Assembly (NCBI RefSeq): GCF_000497045.1
Contig: NW_015961992.1
Coordinates: 188,259 to 252,258 of the forward strand
DNA from: Kalmanozyma brasiliensis GHG001
Lineage: Eukaryota > Basidiomycota > Ustilaginomycetes > Ustilaginales
Direction: 5' to 3'
Length of the DNA stretch: 64,000 nt
Shown here one piece after another: positions 9,227 through 20,060 of this stretch. Below the pieces are notes generated by a model, which saw nothing but the letters and a program-made list of their open reading frames with translations, was not told the DNA's origin and ran no database searches. Each line of letters opens with the position of its first letter. Within the stretch, counting starts at the first letter, position 1. The translations under genes and the position numbers were made by a program.

Positions 9227-12200
9227 TCAGCCAAACGTCTGCGAACTCTTGCCGACGCGCTTCACCTTGCTCAGCCGCCACTCGTCCTGGTGCTTGGCAA
9301 ACTTGTCGAAGAGCGGAGCGATCTTCTCCTGCCTCTTGCGCTTGCTGATGTTCATCGCGTCGGCGGGACGGAAGAACCTCGGTGCCACCTCGACGAGCCA
9401 CTTGGGCTCGATCGCCGTCACCTCGCGCATGTACTCGCGCGTCGTCAGCACCACTTCGTGGTAGACGCAGTACTCGGGTGCGCGGTTGAACAGTGCTGAG
9501 CTCGGATGGATGTAGACTGTGCCCCCCGATTCCGCCAGCGACTTGTATCCTTCCTGCGGGTCCTTTTTGGCGGCATTCCTAAAGTAGCCCGAGCAGATGG
9601 CTTTGCGGACGCGATTGTAGTTCTTGCCGCACGAAACAATGTCGTGGCTGTAGCGGTCCATGATACCCACCAGCTGCTTGCGAACGTCCTGCGCCCGACG
9701 CAGCGATCGTCCCTGCACAAAGTTGTCCATGCACCATGGCATGCTGAACTTGCTCGCCGCCCACCCGTTGTACACGGTCAGCAGCGTCAGGTGGTCGCCC
9801 TCGGGTTGGAAGAACTTGGCCTTCTTGGCATCCGCCTGCGTCTGCTTGTCCTTGGGTCGGTAGAACACGTTCTGCACCGACAGCATGGCGACGATCGAAA
9901 GCATCTCCTCGGAACACCCAAGATCGACCGACGCGATGAGCATCTTGGACATCATAGGCTCCATGGGGAAGTCGGCCATCTTTCGTCCGAGTCGCGTCAA
10001 CAGGCCCTCATCGTCCAAAGCGGAAAGCGCATAGAGCGACTCGAGCGCCGTCAGCAGCGTCTGGGCCGGTGGTGGGTCCATAAAGTCAAAGTTGACCAGG
10101 TCGTTGATGCCCATCGCCTTCAGCGCTAAGATGGTCGATGCGAGATTCTGTCGCTGGATGTCCGGGATCGAGTTGGGCAGCATCTCGTTTCGGTACGCTG
10201 CTTCCGTGTACAGGCGGTAGCACTTGCCTGGCCCGGTGCGGCCAGCTCGGCCAGAACGCTGCCTCGCCTGCGCCTGCGAGATGGGCGTCACCACCAGCGA
10301 GTCCATGCCCAGCTTCGGATCGTATGCGTTCTGCTTGACAAAGCCCGGATCGACGACGTAGTAGATACCGTCGATCGTGATACTAGTCTCGGCAATGTTG
10401 GTCGCAAGGATCACCTTTCGCGATCCAGCGGGGGTCGGCTCGAAAATTTTGGTCTGCATCTCCGACGGCAGCGCAGAGTAGACGGGCAGGATGATGAGCT
10501 CCGGCACGCTGGGACCTAACGCCTTCATGCGCTCGAAGAGGATCTCGCAACTCGTGTCAATCTCTTCCTGACCCGTGAGGAAGACCAAGATGTCACCTGT
10601 CGGCTCCGAAAGATGGATCTGCATCACCGTGATCAGTGCTGCATCCAGATAGTCCGGCTCGGGCTCCTTGGTGTACAGGATCTCGACGGGGTACGTTCGA
10701 CCAGGGATGGTAAAGATGGGACAGCCAAAGAAGTAGGTCGAGAACTTCTCCGCATCGAGCGTCGCTGATGTGACGATGAGCTTGAGATCGGGTCTCCGCT
10801 TGAGGGCCTTCTTGAGAAGACCGAAAAGCACGTCGGTAGCAATGGTGCGTTCGTGCGCCTCGTCGAGCATGATCACCGAGTAGTTGGTCACGTCCGGATC
10901 TACGAGACACTCTCGTTGCAGCATACCGTCTGTCATGTACTTGATCTTGGTTTCCGGGCTGGTGCAGTCTTCGAATCGGATCGTGTAGCCGACCTCCTGT
11001 CCAACTCTGCATCCTACCTCCTCCGCTACACGCTTGGCGACACTGACGGCTGCTACACGTCGTGGTTGCGTACAGCCGATCTTGCCGCGATCTGCGAAGC
11101 CCTCCTCGGCCAAGTACTGGGTCATCTGGGTGGTCTTGCCGGAGCCAGTGTCGCCGACGACGATCAGCACTTGATTGTCGCGGATGGCTTGAACCAGCTG
11201 TTGGCGCAACTTGTAGATGGGCAAGCTCTGACGTTGTTCTTGCATCGAAAGACTGGTGATCCTACCGAACGTTGTCGCCTTGTTGAACGTCTCCTTCTTC
11301 CAAGCGGGTTGGTCCTGCGCCTTCTGACCGAGGATGTTGCCCCTTCGATCCTGAGCGAACTGTCGGTCGCCTTGTTGCGCCATGGGGTCGAGCCAGCCCG
11401 AGGTCATGTCGGCAGTTTCTGCGTCCGCCTCCTCTTCTGCTTCTTGCTTGCGCAGTTCTCTGCGCTCCTTGGCGAGCGTTGCACCCGCCATAGCAGCACG
11501 GTTGAGAGTGCCGTCGGGCGCCTTGACGATCTTGACCGGCGACATCTCGATCGAAGAGCTGGTTTGGCCTTTGAGGAAAGGGGCTTCTTTCTCGTTGACT
11601 TCGATGTCGAGCTCCTCGTCGTCCTCGTCGGCACCTGGCTTGGTGTTGGGCGTGCGCAGATCCTCCTCCATGAGTTCTGGGTAGTCGCTGGCTTTGGCGA
11701 CACCACTGGCGATGAGCTGTCGCAGCTCCCAGCGTTCAGGACTAGTGAGTCGCTTGATGCTTCTGCCGCGCCCATCTTCCTTGACTGTGATGCCGCTGCC
11801 AGCTCCATTGCCATTCGACGCTCCTCTCGCGCCGCCTAGTGGTGCACTATTTGCGCCACTGGCGGAACGAGCAGCATGCCGTTCGCGCTCTTCTGCCATC
11901 TCTGCCTCGCTCTTGATGCGCAGATGCGGCGTGAGATCTCGTCCTGTTGCTTGGTCGACGTCCTTCATGGAGAGACCGATGCGGTCGCCGACGACGGACA
12001 TGACCTTGACCTTGACGCGTTGACCTCTAGAGAGAAGGTCAGACGGATGGTTGACACGCGTATTGGGTGCGATCGAGCCGATATGTACCATTCCTTCGAA
12101 GCGTCCACGAAGCCCTTCGAGGCCGACAAAGGCGCCAAAGTCACGCAAGTTGCTGACCTTTCCGTCGTAGATCTTGTAGAGCTGCGGTCGGTCGTCGGGA

Positions 12201-12841
12201 GGTGGGCGGGATAGGTGCGGTGGCGGACGGTCGTCCCGGCCTCTGCGGGAAGAAGAAGAGGACGCTGCACGGTCATCCTCGTCATATCGGTTTCTCGAGG
12301 ATGTAGATGGAGGCGAACGAGAGTCTGGTTTCCTTCCGTTACCGTTTGTGCGCGAGCTGGGCTTTGCTGCGGCCATGTCCTCAAACTCCTTCATGAAATC
12401 ATCGACGGCATTGCGACCTTTCTCCTCGGCGGAGGACTGCCATTCCTGATCCTTGATGGCGAGCCCAGGGAACATGCGAGTCTTGCGTTCGCGCTCCTCA
12501 TCCTCGAGCGATGCCTTCTCCTTACCCTTGGCGCTAGGCGAAGATGAGCCCGCCTTGCCGTTGGTGACTGCCGCGGACGCTGATGATTTCTTGTGTTTGG
12601 GATGCAATCGAAGGATGAGGCGGTCGAGATTGGTGACAAAGCTGTCGGGAAACTCAGCTCCGACTTCGGAGAGCTTGGATTTGAAGTCGGCGACGGAGGT
12701 AGCAGAATCGTGCAGCGAAAGGATGAACTCTGCAAGAACGCGATCGTTGATGCCGGTGTGGTTGAGGAGCTCTGTAGCGATCTTGCCCGTCAGAGAAAGG
12801 AGCTCGAGCTGGTAGAGCTCATCCTTCGTGGACGACGCCAT
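9227..12841 (-). CDS. PRP22: Pre-mRNA splicing DEAH-box ATPase Prp22 (DHX8)
   Basis: 1204 aa, no intron. Prp22 drives the second-step transition and releases mRNA from the spliceosome. In order: an N-terminal helical region ([20 protein letters not shown]), Ser/Arg-rich linkers, an S1 RNA-binding domain (about 217-300: [19 protein letters not shown] ... [10 protein letters not shown]), then the helicase core. Core motifs are [11 protein letters not shown] (about 564), II DEAH (about 659), III SAT (about 692), [12 protein letters not shown] and [15 protein letters not shown] (about 862), followed by HA2 and OB-fold domains. It ends KSSQTFG, as in other fungal Prp22. The S1 domain separates it from Prp2, Prp16 and Prp43. 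Another spliceosome factor, Cwc27, lies at 18.4 kb, unlinked. Confidence 0.96.
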   Translation of the reverse strand: MASSTKDELYQLELLSLTGKIATELLNHTGINDRVLAEFILSLHDSATSVADFKSKLSEVGAEFPDSFVTNLDRLILRLHPKHKKSSASAAVTNGKAGSSSPSAKGKEKASLEDEERERKTRMFPGLAIKDQEWQSSAEEKGRNAVDDFMKEFEDMAAAKPSSRTNGNGRKPDSRSPPSTSSRNRYDEDDRAASSSSSRRGRDDRPPPHLSRPPPDDRPQLYKIYDGKVSNLRDFGAFVGLEGLRGRFEGMVHIGSIAPNTRVNHPSDLLSRGQRVKVKVMSVVGDRIGLSMKDVDQATGRDLTPHLRIKSEAEMAEERERHAARSASGANSAPLGGARGASNGNGAGSGITVKEDGRGRSIKRLTSPERWELRQLIASGVAKASDYPELMEEDLRTPNTKPGADEDDEELDIEVNEKEAPFLKGQTSSSIEMSPVKIVKAPDGTLNRAAMAGATLAKERRELRKQEAEEEADAETADMTSGWLDPMAQQGDRQFAQDRRGNILGQKAQDQPAWKKETFNKATTFGRITSLSMQEQRQSLPIYKLRQQLVQAIRDNQVLIVVGDTGSGKTTQMTQYLAEEGFADRGKIGCTQPRRVAAVSVAKRVAEEVGCRVGQEVGYTIRFEDCTSPETKIKYMTDGMLQRECLVDPDVTNYSVIMLDEAHERTIATDVLFGLLKKALKRRPDLKLIVTSATLDAEKFSTYFFGCPIFTIPGRTYPVEILYTKEPEPDYLDAALITVMQIHLSEPTGDILVFLTGQEEIDTSCEILFERMKALGPSVPELIILPVYSALPSEMQTKIFEPTPAGSRKVILATNIAETSITIDGIYYVVDPGFVKQNAYDPKLGMDSLVVTPISQAQARQRSGRAGRTGPGKCYRLYTEAAYRNEMLPNSIPDIQRQNLASTILALKAMGINDLVNFDFMDPPPAQTLLTALESLYALSALDDEGLLTRLGRKMADFPMEPMMSKMLIASVDLGCSEEMLSIVAMLSVQNVFYRPKDKQTQADAKKAKFFQPEGDHLTLLTVYNGWAASKFSMPWCMDNFVQGRSLRRAQDVRKQLVGIMDRYSHDIVSCGKNYNRVRKAICSGYFRNAAKKDPQEGYKSLAESGGTVYIHPSSALFNRAPEYCVYHEVVLTTREYMREVTAIEPKWLVEVAPRFFRPADAMNISKRKRQEKIAPLFDKFAKHQDEWRLSKVKRVGKSSQTFG

Positions 12842-13244
12842 GACTCCTAGCAGTAGCAGCGCGCTGTGTATACTGCACAATGCTTCAAGTGTGATGTGGT
12901 GGTGATAGCAGGGACGGAGGATGTACGGAAAGGCTGAGCAGCATCAACTTTGTCAAGGTCGAACCCTGAGAAGCGGTTAAAATTCGAGCTCGGGACTCGG
13001 TCATGAAGCGACTTAACAAAATGACTTTTTTCTAGCTCGGATATGCACTCGAGCTGCGTGAAAGAGGTGCATTTGCAGGCCGCAGAGCAACAGCAACAGC
13101 AACAGCAGCAAGCAGCGGCGCGTGCTTGAAAGTCAGCCTCAAAGAAGCACGAGCCAAGCTCACTTTTTTTACCCGCCCGCCTGGATTGTGTTCTAAGCCA
13201 CCTTCTCCTCGTTCATCATCTCGACAGCATCGCAGCATCTCATC
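12842..13244. other. Divergent promoter region, PRP22 / DGAT2
   Basis: 403 bp between divergent starts. It includes an AAAATTCG patch near 12979, a CAACAG/CAGCAG-rich tract at about 13086-13112 and a T-run near 13165. No gene was seen. Confidence 0.45.
13086..13112. repeat. CAACAG/CAGCAG trinucleotide tract
   Basis: Repeated CAACAG and CAGCAG triplets in the PRP22/DGAT2 intergenic region. No coding frame is supported through it. Confidence 0.5.
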
Positions 13245-14639
13245 ATGGGGCCTCGACACCCTGCCTCCGAGACGGCGGGTCAGCGCGCCGAAGCTCATGA
13301 CATCGACGACAGCCCGCTCGACTCAGCCAAAGCATCAGCCGAAAAGTCAGCTGACTCTTCAAAATCCAAGGGCGATCCCACCAACAAGGACAATGTCATT
13401 CGGTGAGTAGTCAGATTCTCGAAAGGTCGTAGCATCGGAGCATGTAGGTGCTAACCTCTGTCTATGGCCACTTGTGCACAGCTTCGCCCCGCTCTCGATC
13501 CCACGCAACCGTCGACTGCAGACCCTCGGCGTCCTCTTCTGGGCCTTACTCCTGCCAATCTGCCTGAGCATCTTCTTTCTGCTCCTCTCCTTTCCTCTCG
13601 CATGGCCAATCCTGATCCCCTACCTCATCTGGATCAACTTCATCGACACTGCTGCCGAAAATGGCGGTCGTCGCATCCCATGGGTCCGCAAGCTGCCCGT
13701 CTTTCGCTTGTTCGCAGAGTACTTTCCCATCTCGATGATCAAGACCGCCGACCTGCCGCCTGATCGTCCGTACATCTTTGGAGTCCACCCACACGGTATT
13801 CTCGGTGTCGCTGCCGTCTCCAACATGGCAACAGACGCGACAGAGTTCCCCACGAGTTTCCCTGGCATCACCCCGCATCTCCTGACCCTTGCGACCAACT
13901 TCACCATTCCGCTGTTCAGGGACTGCATCATGGCCATGGGGATATGCAGCGTCTCGAAACACAGCTGCGAGGCTATCCTCCGGAAAGGCAAGGGAAGCGC
14001 AATCGCCATCGTGGTGGGTGGAGCGAGCGAAAGTCTAGCTGCGCATCCAGGCACCGCAGACTTGACGCTCAAGAGGAGGCTTGGGTTTATCAAGATCGCC
14101 ATTCGTAGCGGTGCCGATCTCGTACCCGTTTTTTCTTTCGGCGAAAATGATGTGTACGAGCAGCTCTCCAACGAGGAGGGAACCAAGGTGTATGCGATCC
14201 AGAAGAAGTTTCAGGCGGTATTCGGGTTCACGCTGCCCTTCTTCCACGGTCGAGGGCTGTTCAATTACAGCGTGGGGCTCATGCCGTACAGGCATCCTAT
14301 TGTCAGCGTCGGTAAGTGTCGCCACGATTATAAGGCAAACCAGGTGGATGTTCCGGAACTAACTCTTGACCTCAAACCCTTTATGCACGTCACCAACAGT
14401 GGGCAAGCCAATACACGTCAAACAAAACTCGAATCCGAGCAAGGAAGAGATTGAGGAGGTGCAGAACAGATACATTGAAGAGCTCATGAAGTAAGTGTCA
14501 CTTGCAGCTGGGTGCTCAAGCCGAGACCGGACCACTGATATGGGACCTCTTCTGACGCTTGGTTCGGAACAGCATCTGGGAGACATGGAAAGACGCATAC
14601 GCCGCCAATCGCACCAAGGAGCTCACGATCGTAGCGTAG
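13245..14639 (+). CDS. DGAT2: Diacylglycerol acyltransferase, DGAT2 family
   Basis: Join 13245..13402, 13482..14311, 14400..14490 and 14573..14639, giving 381 aa. It makes triacylglycerol from diacylglycerol and acyl-CoA at the ER and lipid droplets. Residues 1-55 are a polar leader. Two adjoining hydrophobic segments (about 65-100) form the membrane hairpin. The catalytic HPHG motif is in FGVHPHGILG (about 154). IVVGGASESL, RSGADLVPVFSFGEND and VVGKPIHV are conserved later blocks. Introns are 79, 88 and 82 bp, all GT-AG; each junction keeps frame and the last three are needed to reach the WETWKDAY-type C-terminus. MOGAT-type acceptor preference cannot be excluded. It converges on the p23 gene. 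Confidence 0.93.
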
Positions 14640-14712
14640 GGGATTCTGTCGCATCACATTTGTTCGTCGAATTCATGGGATTCAATTTCAGCGATAGCGA
14701 TCTGCGCTTATG

Positions 14713-14827
14713 TTGGTGGGACCGCTGAGGGCGAGCGGCCGACTGTTGATTTGACGAAAGTGTCTGCTTGCAACATTGCAATCGACGTCTCCAATCAACA
14801 GTCGGCCGTTCTCAGCGGTCCCACCAA
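14713..14827. repeat. Interrupted inverted repeat between convergent genes
   Basis: Left arm blocks 14713-14729 and 14736-14751 are perfectly complementary to right arm blocks 14811-14827 and 14793-14808: 17 + 16 bp. The only mismatch is a 6-nt against 2-nt internal bulge. The loop is 41 nt. It lies 74 bp after the DGAT2 stop and 107 bp before the p23 stop, so it may fold in both 3' UTRs. It could be a bidirectional terminator-like hairpin or a fold-back element relic. Confidence 0.85.
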
Positions 14828-14933
14828 AGCAAGCTCAACCGAGAACCGAAGAGCAAATGAATCAATGGTGTATTACATTGTACAGCATGAGGTGGGTTGA
14901 GAAGGTCGCTTCGATGTTTTTGGTGTGGGTTTC

Positions 14934-15689
14934 TTACTTGGCCTCCTCAGCGGCGACAGGGGCGTCCTCGACATCGCCCTCGTCGTCATCGTCGTCCTCG
15001 CCGCCAAAGTCGGGCATGCCGCCGCCCATACCACCCATACCACCCATCTGCGCCATCATCGCCTGGAGGTCCATGCCACCCATACCGCCCATGCCACCCA
15101 TTCCACCCATACCGCCCATACCGCCAGCACCGCCCATACCCATCATTGACGGGTCCATGCCACCCATTCCGCCCATGCCACCCATGCCGCCGCTGAGGTC
15201 CTCCTCGACGTCGTTCTGCTCATCCTCATCGACCCACTTGTCGAAGTCGGTCTTGACATTGTGCAGACGAACCTTGTCCTTGGTCAACCTAGGCCAGTAC
15301 TCCTCCTGAGCGGTCTTCTTGCGCAGCACGGCATAGAGACACTTGGAGTTGAGGTGTGTCTTAGAGTTTTCGGTGTCAATCTCGTCGAAGAAGTCGAGCG
15401 AGAAGGAGTAGGTCTTGGGGTCGATGCCCTTGGACTTGTCGCCGACCGAGGCGTTGAATGTGAAGCCAGTTGACGTGAGGTCGAATTTGGTCTCTGGTGG
15501 AGAGGGAAGGTTGGGGACGTTGATGGTGAGCATCACAACGTTCTACGAGGAGTACGAAGGAGAAAGAGAGAAAAGTCAGCGTTTCGATCAAGGTGCGAAC
15601 AGGGTCGTGGCAGGAGCTTGGCGTACCTTCTCGGCCTCGTCAGGCGATGAGCGCTGAGCCCAAAGGATCTCTGGTACGACTGTCGACAT
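14934..15689 (-). CDS. SBA1: Hsp90 co-chaperone p23/Sba1
   Basis: Complement of join(14934..15542, 15627..15689), 223 aa. p23 binds ATP-bound, closed Hsp90 and slows ATP hydrolysis. Exon 1 encodes 21 residues (MSTVVPEILWAQRSS...), which complete the first strand of the CS domain. The 84-bp intron (GTACGC...GTAG) restores NVVMLTINVPN. The conserved block YWPRLTK and KTDFDKWVDEDEQND follow at about residue 110-135. The tail is a long GGM repeat tract (about 140-200) and an acidic DDDDDEGDVED end, longer than in yeast Sba1. The similar GGMGGMG tract in the protein at 27-32 kb is probably independent. Confidence 0.92.
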
Positions 15690-16065
15690 CTTGTATAAGT
15701 ATCAACTGTGATGGTGATGGTGGGTCGCGAGAGAGGGTCGACTGAGCAAGAAGAATGTTGTTCTACGCACACTGCTCTCCACTTTGAGAAGAAGCGCTCA
15801 GTCTGTGCGTCGACAGCTTTGTTTCCAGCGACTTCGATGCGCCGGCCTGCGTAGAACGCTCTAACAAGGGTCCCAACCCGCCTTGACATTGTCGTGCGAA
15901 AAGAAGAAAGTCGACGCGAAGGACCCTGAACCAACGAAAATTTGGCCGTTCAAGCTGCACCGAACTTTGACTTTTTTGAAGGTTGTGGAGAACAGCGACC
16001 CTCGTCTTGCGTCCCTGTCTCTGCACCTTCCACATCCATCATTATACCTCATACCACCCCGCACA
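15690..16065. promoter_or_regulatory. Divergent promoter, SBA1 / NOP15, with AAAATTTGGCC element
   Basis: 376 bp between two divergent starts. A GAAAATTTGGCCG element sits at 15936-15948, about 120 bp upstream of the NOP15 ATG. Closely similar elements occur in other promoters of the window (18329, 39426, 60978). Its function is inferred only from recurrence. Confidence 0.35.
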
Positions 16066-17112
16066 ATGCCACCGAAGAAGAGCACATCCGCTGCCAAGGC
16101 AGCGCCGGCAAACAAGGCCGCACCAAAGGCTGCTGCTGCTGCTGCTGCACCTGCTTCGGCCGCCACTGCACCTGCCACAAAGGCCAATGGCAAGAAGCGT
16201 GCCGCTGCCGACGAAGCCGACTCTACCCCTGCTAAGAAGACCACTGCCGCCGCCTCAAAAGGCAAGAAGCTCGCCACAAAGAAGGCTGCTGCATCCTCTG
16301 GCGAGGACGCGACCGACGTCAACGAGCGTGCCATCATCGCTTCGCTCTCCGACGTCTCTGCCGACTCGTCCGACGACGACGATGACGACTTTGAAGACGA
16401 CGCTGCCAACTCGTCCGACGAAGACGACGAGGACGACCGTGCGGCCGCCTCTGCCGCCACGCAACCGCGATCCTCGCTCGCCTCGGTCAAACTGCCCAAC
16501 TCGAAAGACGACGCTGTCGTTCGCGCCCGACTCGACAAGCTGCGCAAGTCCAAGTCCAAATCCTCTGGCGCCAACACCACTCCTGGCGTGCTCTACATCG
16601 GTCGTCTTCCACGCGGGTTCTTCGAGAAGCAGCTCAAGGCGTACTTCACCCAGTTCGGCGACGTCACCCGTCTTCGTGTGTCGAGGAACAAAAAGACCGG
16701 TGCATCGAAGCACTACGCCTTTGTCGAGTTCGCCGATCGCGACGTGGCCAAGATCGTCCAGGAGACCATGCACAACTACCTGATCGACGGGAGGTTGCTT
16801 CAGGTCAAAGAGGTGGCCAAGGACAAGGTGCACCCCGAGCTGTGGGTGGGTGCGAATCGAAAGTTCCAAAAGGTGCCCGGTGACCGGGTGGAGCGGGTGG
16901 TGAGGAGCAGGGTTAAGACCGAGGAGGAGCAGAAGAGGACCAATGAGAGGGCCATCAAGAGGCAGGATGCGAGGCGGGAGAAGTTGCACAAGTTGGGCAT
17001 CGAGTATGAGTTCCCTGGGTATGCGAACGAGGGTGAGGAGCAGAAGAAGAAGGCGAGCGCGGCAAAGGTGGGGACGCCGGCAAAGGCAAAGGGCAAGACG
17101 GCCAAGGCTTAA
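16066..17112 (+). CDS. NOP15: Nucleolar RRM protein Nop15 (NIFK-like), 60S biogenesis
   Basis: 348 aa, no intron. Nop15 is a pre-60S factor needed for 27S pre-rRNA (ITS2 region) processing. The N-terminus (1-170) is Lys/Ala-rich with an acidic Asp/Glu/Ser tract. One RRM lies at about 174-252: GVLYIGRLPRGFFEKQLKAY (RNP2) and ASKHYAFVEFAD (RNP1). The post-RRM part VKEVAKDKVHPELWVGANRK and the basic KRQDARREKLHKLGIEYEFP tail are typical of Nop15/NIFK. The start at 16066 was chosen since the upstream in-frame extension is leader sequence. The tail is lysine-rich, consistent with the nucleolus. Confidence 0.92.
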   Translation: MPPKKSTSAAKAAPANKAAPKAAAAAAAPASAATAPATKANGKKRAAADEADSTPAKKTTAAASKGKKLATKKAAASSGEDATDVNERAIIASLSDVSADSSDDDDDDFEDDAANSSDEDDEDDRAAASAATQPRSSLASVKLPNSKDDAVVRARLDKLRKSKSKSSGANTTPGVLYIGRLPRGFFEKQLKAYFTQFGDVTRLRVSRNKKTGASKHYAFVEFADRDVAKIVQETMHNYLIDGRLLQVKEVAKDKVHPELWVGANRKFQKVPGDRVERVVRSRVKTEEEQKRTNERAIKRQDARREKLHKLGIEYEFPGYANEGEEQKKKASAAKVGTPAKAKGKTAKA

Positions 17113-17303
17113 AATTGAATCACCTTGACTCCTCACGATCGTACCAGCCACTTTCACCTTCTCGCATCACTTCTTGTACACTTTTGCCCTTCCCGGCCCA
17201 CTGGTTTATTCGCAACATGCAATGCTTCTCCGACTCTCTTCCGCGCCCTGTCACACTGTCAACACACTCGCATCTGTCAGTGCACGTCTGAATGCTTTTG
17301 CTT

Positions 17304-18212
17304 CTACACACTCACATCTTGTTCCTTCTCCTCCTCCTCATCGACCCCAACAAACGTCTCGAACGCCTCCGAGCTGCCCTGCTTATCCCCGCTCTCGCCA
17401 TCCCCCCACCTCTGCTCTGGCCTCCTCTCGCCCGTATACCTCTTGACCACCAACTGTACCATCCGTTCCCAACTCCATTGGCCTTCCGCCTCGACCTTGT
17501 ATCTCGCCTTTTCACCGAAGGTCTTTTGCGCTACACTAATGAGCACATCCGCCGTCAAGCCCTTGATGAGCTGATGACTCGACCTGAACCGATGAAGACG
17601 ATACGTTGCTCCGAGCCAGGGGATGTCTGTGTAGGTGCGAAAGACTTCCTGTGGTGGGCGGTGTTTGTCTACGCTGCTCGGATCTGATAGAGGTGCTCCT
17701 TTGGGTGCAACAGACGAAAGAAATGCGACGAGCGGGGTGGTCCAGATATCGGCCACTTCGGAGGGACTCGCTCGGAGCTTGGGCAGGATCTGCTCGCCGT
17801 TCTTGAGGAAGAACACCACGGGATGCACGAGAAGGCCCATCTTGCTCAAGAAGGGGTAGCCGGTATGGACGTGCACTGCGGACCGAGCGGGGAGAGCGAT
17901 TTCTTCGACACTCTCCCGCAACGCTGTTTCCACCACGGACCGGTCTGAGGAGTCCACCTTGCCACCGGGGAGGGAGGCTTGACCGGGATGCGAGCGGAGA
18001 TGAAGGGCACGAGTGGACATGATGACGCGCAGCTCTGAGGAGGACGACTCGTAGAGGATGGCTGCTACCGCCGCTTGCTTGCGCGTGGGGACATGGGCGA
18101 AGGATGGTGCGGACGGAAGGGCGAGCAGGCGGCGGATGCAGGCTGCATTGGAGGGAGAGAGCGAGTGCAACCAGTCGGGCTCGTCTCCGTTGGCTACACC
18201 GTTCGCGCTCAT
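17304..18212 (-). CDS. PCD1: Nudix hydrolase, CoA diphosphatase type (PCD1/NUDT7-like)
   Basis: 302 aa. The family splits CoA or oxidised CoA into phosphopantetheine and 3',5'-ADP, usually in peroxisomes. The UPF0035 signature HLRSHPGQASLPGG precedes a Nudix box (GGKVDSSDRSVVETALRES + VEEIAL, about residues 85-110). The catalytic RExxEE core is intact, while the usual Glu after the Gly is Asp and the final Gly is Ala. Box spacing matches NUDT7. No PTS1 is seen: the end is Glu-rich and finishes QDVSV, so peroxisomal location is not shown. It is divergent from CWC27 with 207 bp between starts. Confidence 0.85.
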   Translation of the reverse strand: MSANGVANGDEPDWLHSLSPSNAACIRRLLALPSAPSFAHVPTRKQAAVAAILYESSSSELRVIMSTRALHLRSHPGQASLPGGKVDSSDRSVVETALRESVEEIALPARSAVHVHTGYPFLSKMGLLVHPVVFFLKNGEQILPKLRASPSEVADIWTTPLVAFLSSVAPKGAPLSDPSSVDKHRPPQEVFRTYTDIPWLGATYRLHRFRSSHQLIKGLTADVLISVAQKTFGEKARYKVEAEGQWSWERMVQLVVKRYTGERRPEQRWGDGESGDKQGSSEAFETFVGVDEEEEKEQDVSV

Positions 18213-18328
18213 AATGGTCGTCTGAGGGTGGTGAATAGGGATGAGGAGAGAAGCAAAGCGGATGAGGATTATGCTTCAAAAGGTGTTGGTTACGCAACGA
18301 GCTGCATGCGGTCCGACCCTGCGGCCTT

Positions 18329-18340
18329 GAATTTTGGCCG
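18329..18340 (+). promoter_or_regulatory. GAATTTTGGCCG element in PCD1/CWC27 divergent promoter
   Basis: The 12-bp element lies 80 bp upstream of the CWC27 ATG and 117 bp from the PCD1 start, in a 207-bp bidirectional promoter. It is nearly identical to elements at 15936, 39426 and 42757. A factor-binding site is inferred from recurrence only. Confidence 0.35.
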
Positions 18341-18419
18341 ACTTCCGCTCTCCATTTTTGTGGAGGCGCAAAAGTAACACTTCCAACCTTCTTGCATACC
18401 AACACCATCATCCCTCGGC

Positions 18420-19937
18420 ATGACGTCGCAATACGTCACGGAGCCGCCTACATCCGGCCTGGTCGAGCTGATCACCTCCAAGGGTCCCATCACCATCGAG
18501 CTCTTCGCACGCGAGACTCCACAAGCATGTCGCAACTTCCTCACTCTCGCGCTCGAGGGGTTTTACGACAACCTCGTCTTCCACCGCCTCATTCCGGGAT
18601 TCATGATTCAGTCCGGCGATCCATCCGGCACCGGCGCGGGCGGAGAGAGCATGTATGGAGAGCCGTTCCCAATCGAACCGCATTCGAGGTTGAAGTTCAA
18701 CCGCAGAGGACTGCTCGCCATGGCTGCGGGAGAGGATCGGACGAACGAGAGCCAGTTTTTCTTGACGCTGGACGCGACACCGGAGCTACAGGGGAAGCAT
18801 ACGTTGATGGGGCGGGTGGTGGGAAAGACTATCTACAATCTCATGGAGCTAGCGCAGGGCGTGGAGATGGAGAAGGACAGCGATAGACCGAGGTACCCGC
18901 CCAAGTTGAAGGAGGTCAGGGTGGTGGAGAATCCGTTTGACGATCTCAAGCCGCGCATGACGAGGGAGCAGAGAAGGGACGAGGAGCGGAGGAGAAAAGA
19001 AGAAAAGGAAAGAACAAGGGTAGAGGAGGAGAAGAGAAAGAGGGGGAAGGTCAAGAAGAATACGGGCCTACTGTCGTTTGGTGCGGAGGAGGAGGAGGGT
19101 GAGATGGCTGGGATGGTGCTCAAAGGGCCGAAGAGCTCGCATGATCTATTGAAAGACGACAGAAGATTGGCGAAGCAACCGATGGAGACGAGCAAGAAGA
19201 GCAGCAAGACGAAACACAGCAAGGTTCAGGAGGCGGACGCTGCACCGGACGCCGTAGCTTCGTCGTCCTCGTCTGCCATCCCTCTGGCCACGACACCGGC
19301 GACCAACGGCACATCAGAAGCAGACAAACCGAAAGGGAAGGCCCGCTCTGATCGAGACACGAAGAGCAGCAGCAGAACCAACAACCGCGCCCACGCATCC
19401 TCCTCGGCGGGACGAGACTTCCTTTCGGCAGAACGGGCCAAGTACCTGTCCTCGAAATCATCCTCGTCCAAAGAAGACAAGTCATATTCGGCGCTGCTTT
19501 CGTTCCAATCTCGTCTTCGCACTTCTGACAAATCTTCCTCCTCCTTTGCGACCAAAGCCTCTACCGTCGAAGATGAAGAGGATGAAGAGGAAGCTAGGGA
19601 ATACGGCGCAAGCGATGACGATGACGACTGGCGAAATCACCGCTTGGACGCAGGAGGTGCGCCTCTGGTCAGTGGCAGGGCGGATAAGGTGGACGACTAT
19701 GAGGTGCTGGACCCTCGAGAGCACGGTCGAAAGGACACGAGGGAGGCAAGAAAGGACGGCAAGAGAGGCAGGGACTGGGTGGAGGATGAAAGAAGGTACA
19801 AAGATCATCGGTCAAGTCGCGGGTCGGAAAGGCGCACGGACGATGGAAGACGAGGAGGAGCCTCATCCCCCCGCCATCATCGTGACGAGAGGAGAAACGG
19901 CAGATATGCAGACAGGGATTATGATCGCCGTCGATGA
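18420..19937 (+). CDS. CWC27: Spliceosome-associated cyclophilin-type PPIase Cwc27
   Basis: 505 aa. Cwc27 associates with activated spliceosomes near Cwc22. The cyclophilin-like domain spans about 1-170: TSKGPITIELFARETPQACR, NLVFHRLIPGFMIQSGDP, NESQFFLTLDATPELQGKHT and GRVVGKTIYNLMEL. The key catalytic Arg (FHR) is present. A linker NPFDDLKPRMTREQRR is followed by a long Lys/Glu/Arg and Ser-rich disordered tail ending in Arg/Asp repeats, as in fungal Cwc27. No intron. It converges with the GH63-like gene, with only 123 bp between stops. Confidence 0.92.
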   Translation: MTSQYVTEPPTSGLVELITSKGPITIELFARETPQACRNFLTLALEGFYDNLVFHRLIPGFMIQSGDPSGTGAGGESMYGEPFPIEPHSRLKFNRRGLLAMAAGEDRTNESQFFLTLDATPELQGKHTLMGRVVGKTIYNLMELAQGVEMEKDSDRPRYPPKLKEVRVVENPFDDLKPRMTREQRRDEERRRKEEKERTRVEEEKRKRGKVKKNTGLLSFGAEEEEGEMAGMVLKGPKSSHDLLKDDRRLAKQPMETSKKSSKTKHSKVQEADAAPDAVASSSSSAIPLATTPATNGTSEADKPKGKARSDRDTKSSSRTNNRAHASSSAGRDFLSAERAKYLSSKSSSSKEDKSYSALLSFQSRLRTSDKSSSSFATKASTVEDEEDEEEAREYGASDDDDDWRNHRLDAGGAPLVSGRADKVDDYEVLDPREHGRKDTREARKDGKRGRDWVEDERRYKDHRSSRGSERRTDDGRRGGASSPRHHRDERRNGRYADRDYDRRR

Positions 19938-20060
19938 GCCTTCGTTCAGCGTCGAAGACCTCGCACCATCACAACCTCGCTCACAGCACAAACACTAAAA
20001 CGCAAACTGAAAACAGATCATCATTTACAAAAACCGATCAGGATACATTTTTGGGTGCGT

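Noticed and set aside
9051..9401. Minus-strand frame overlapping the 3' end of PRP22
   Set aside because: Wrong-frame extension of PRP22 coding sequence; the real frame ends with the family-typical SSQTFG.
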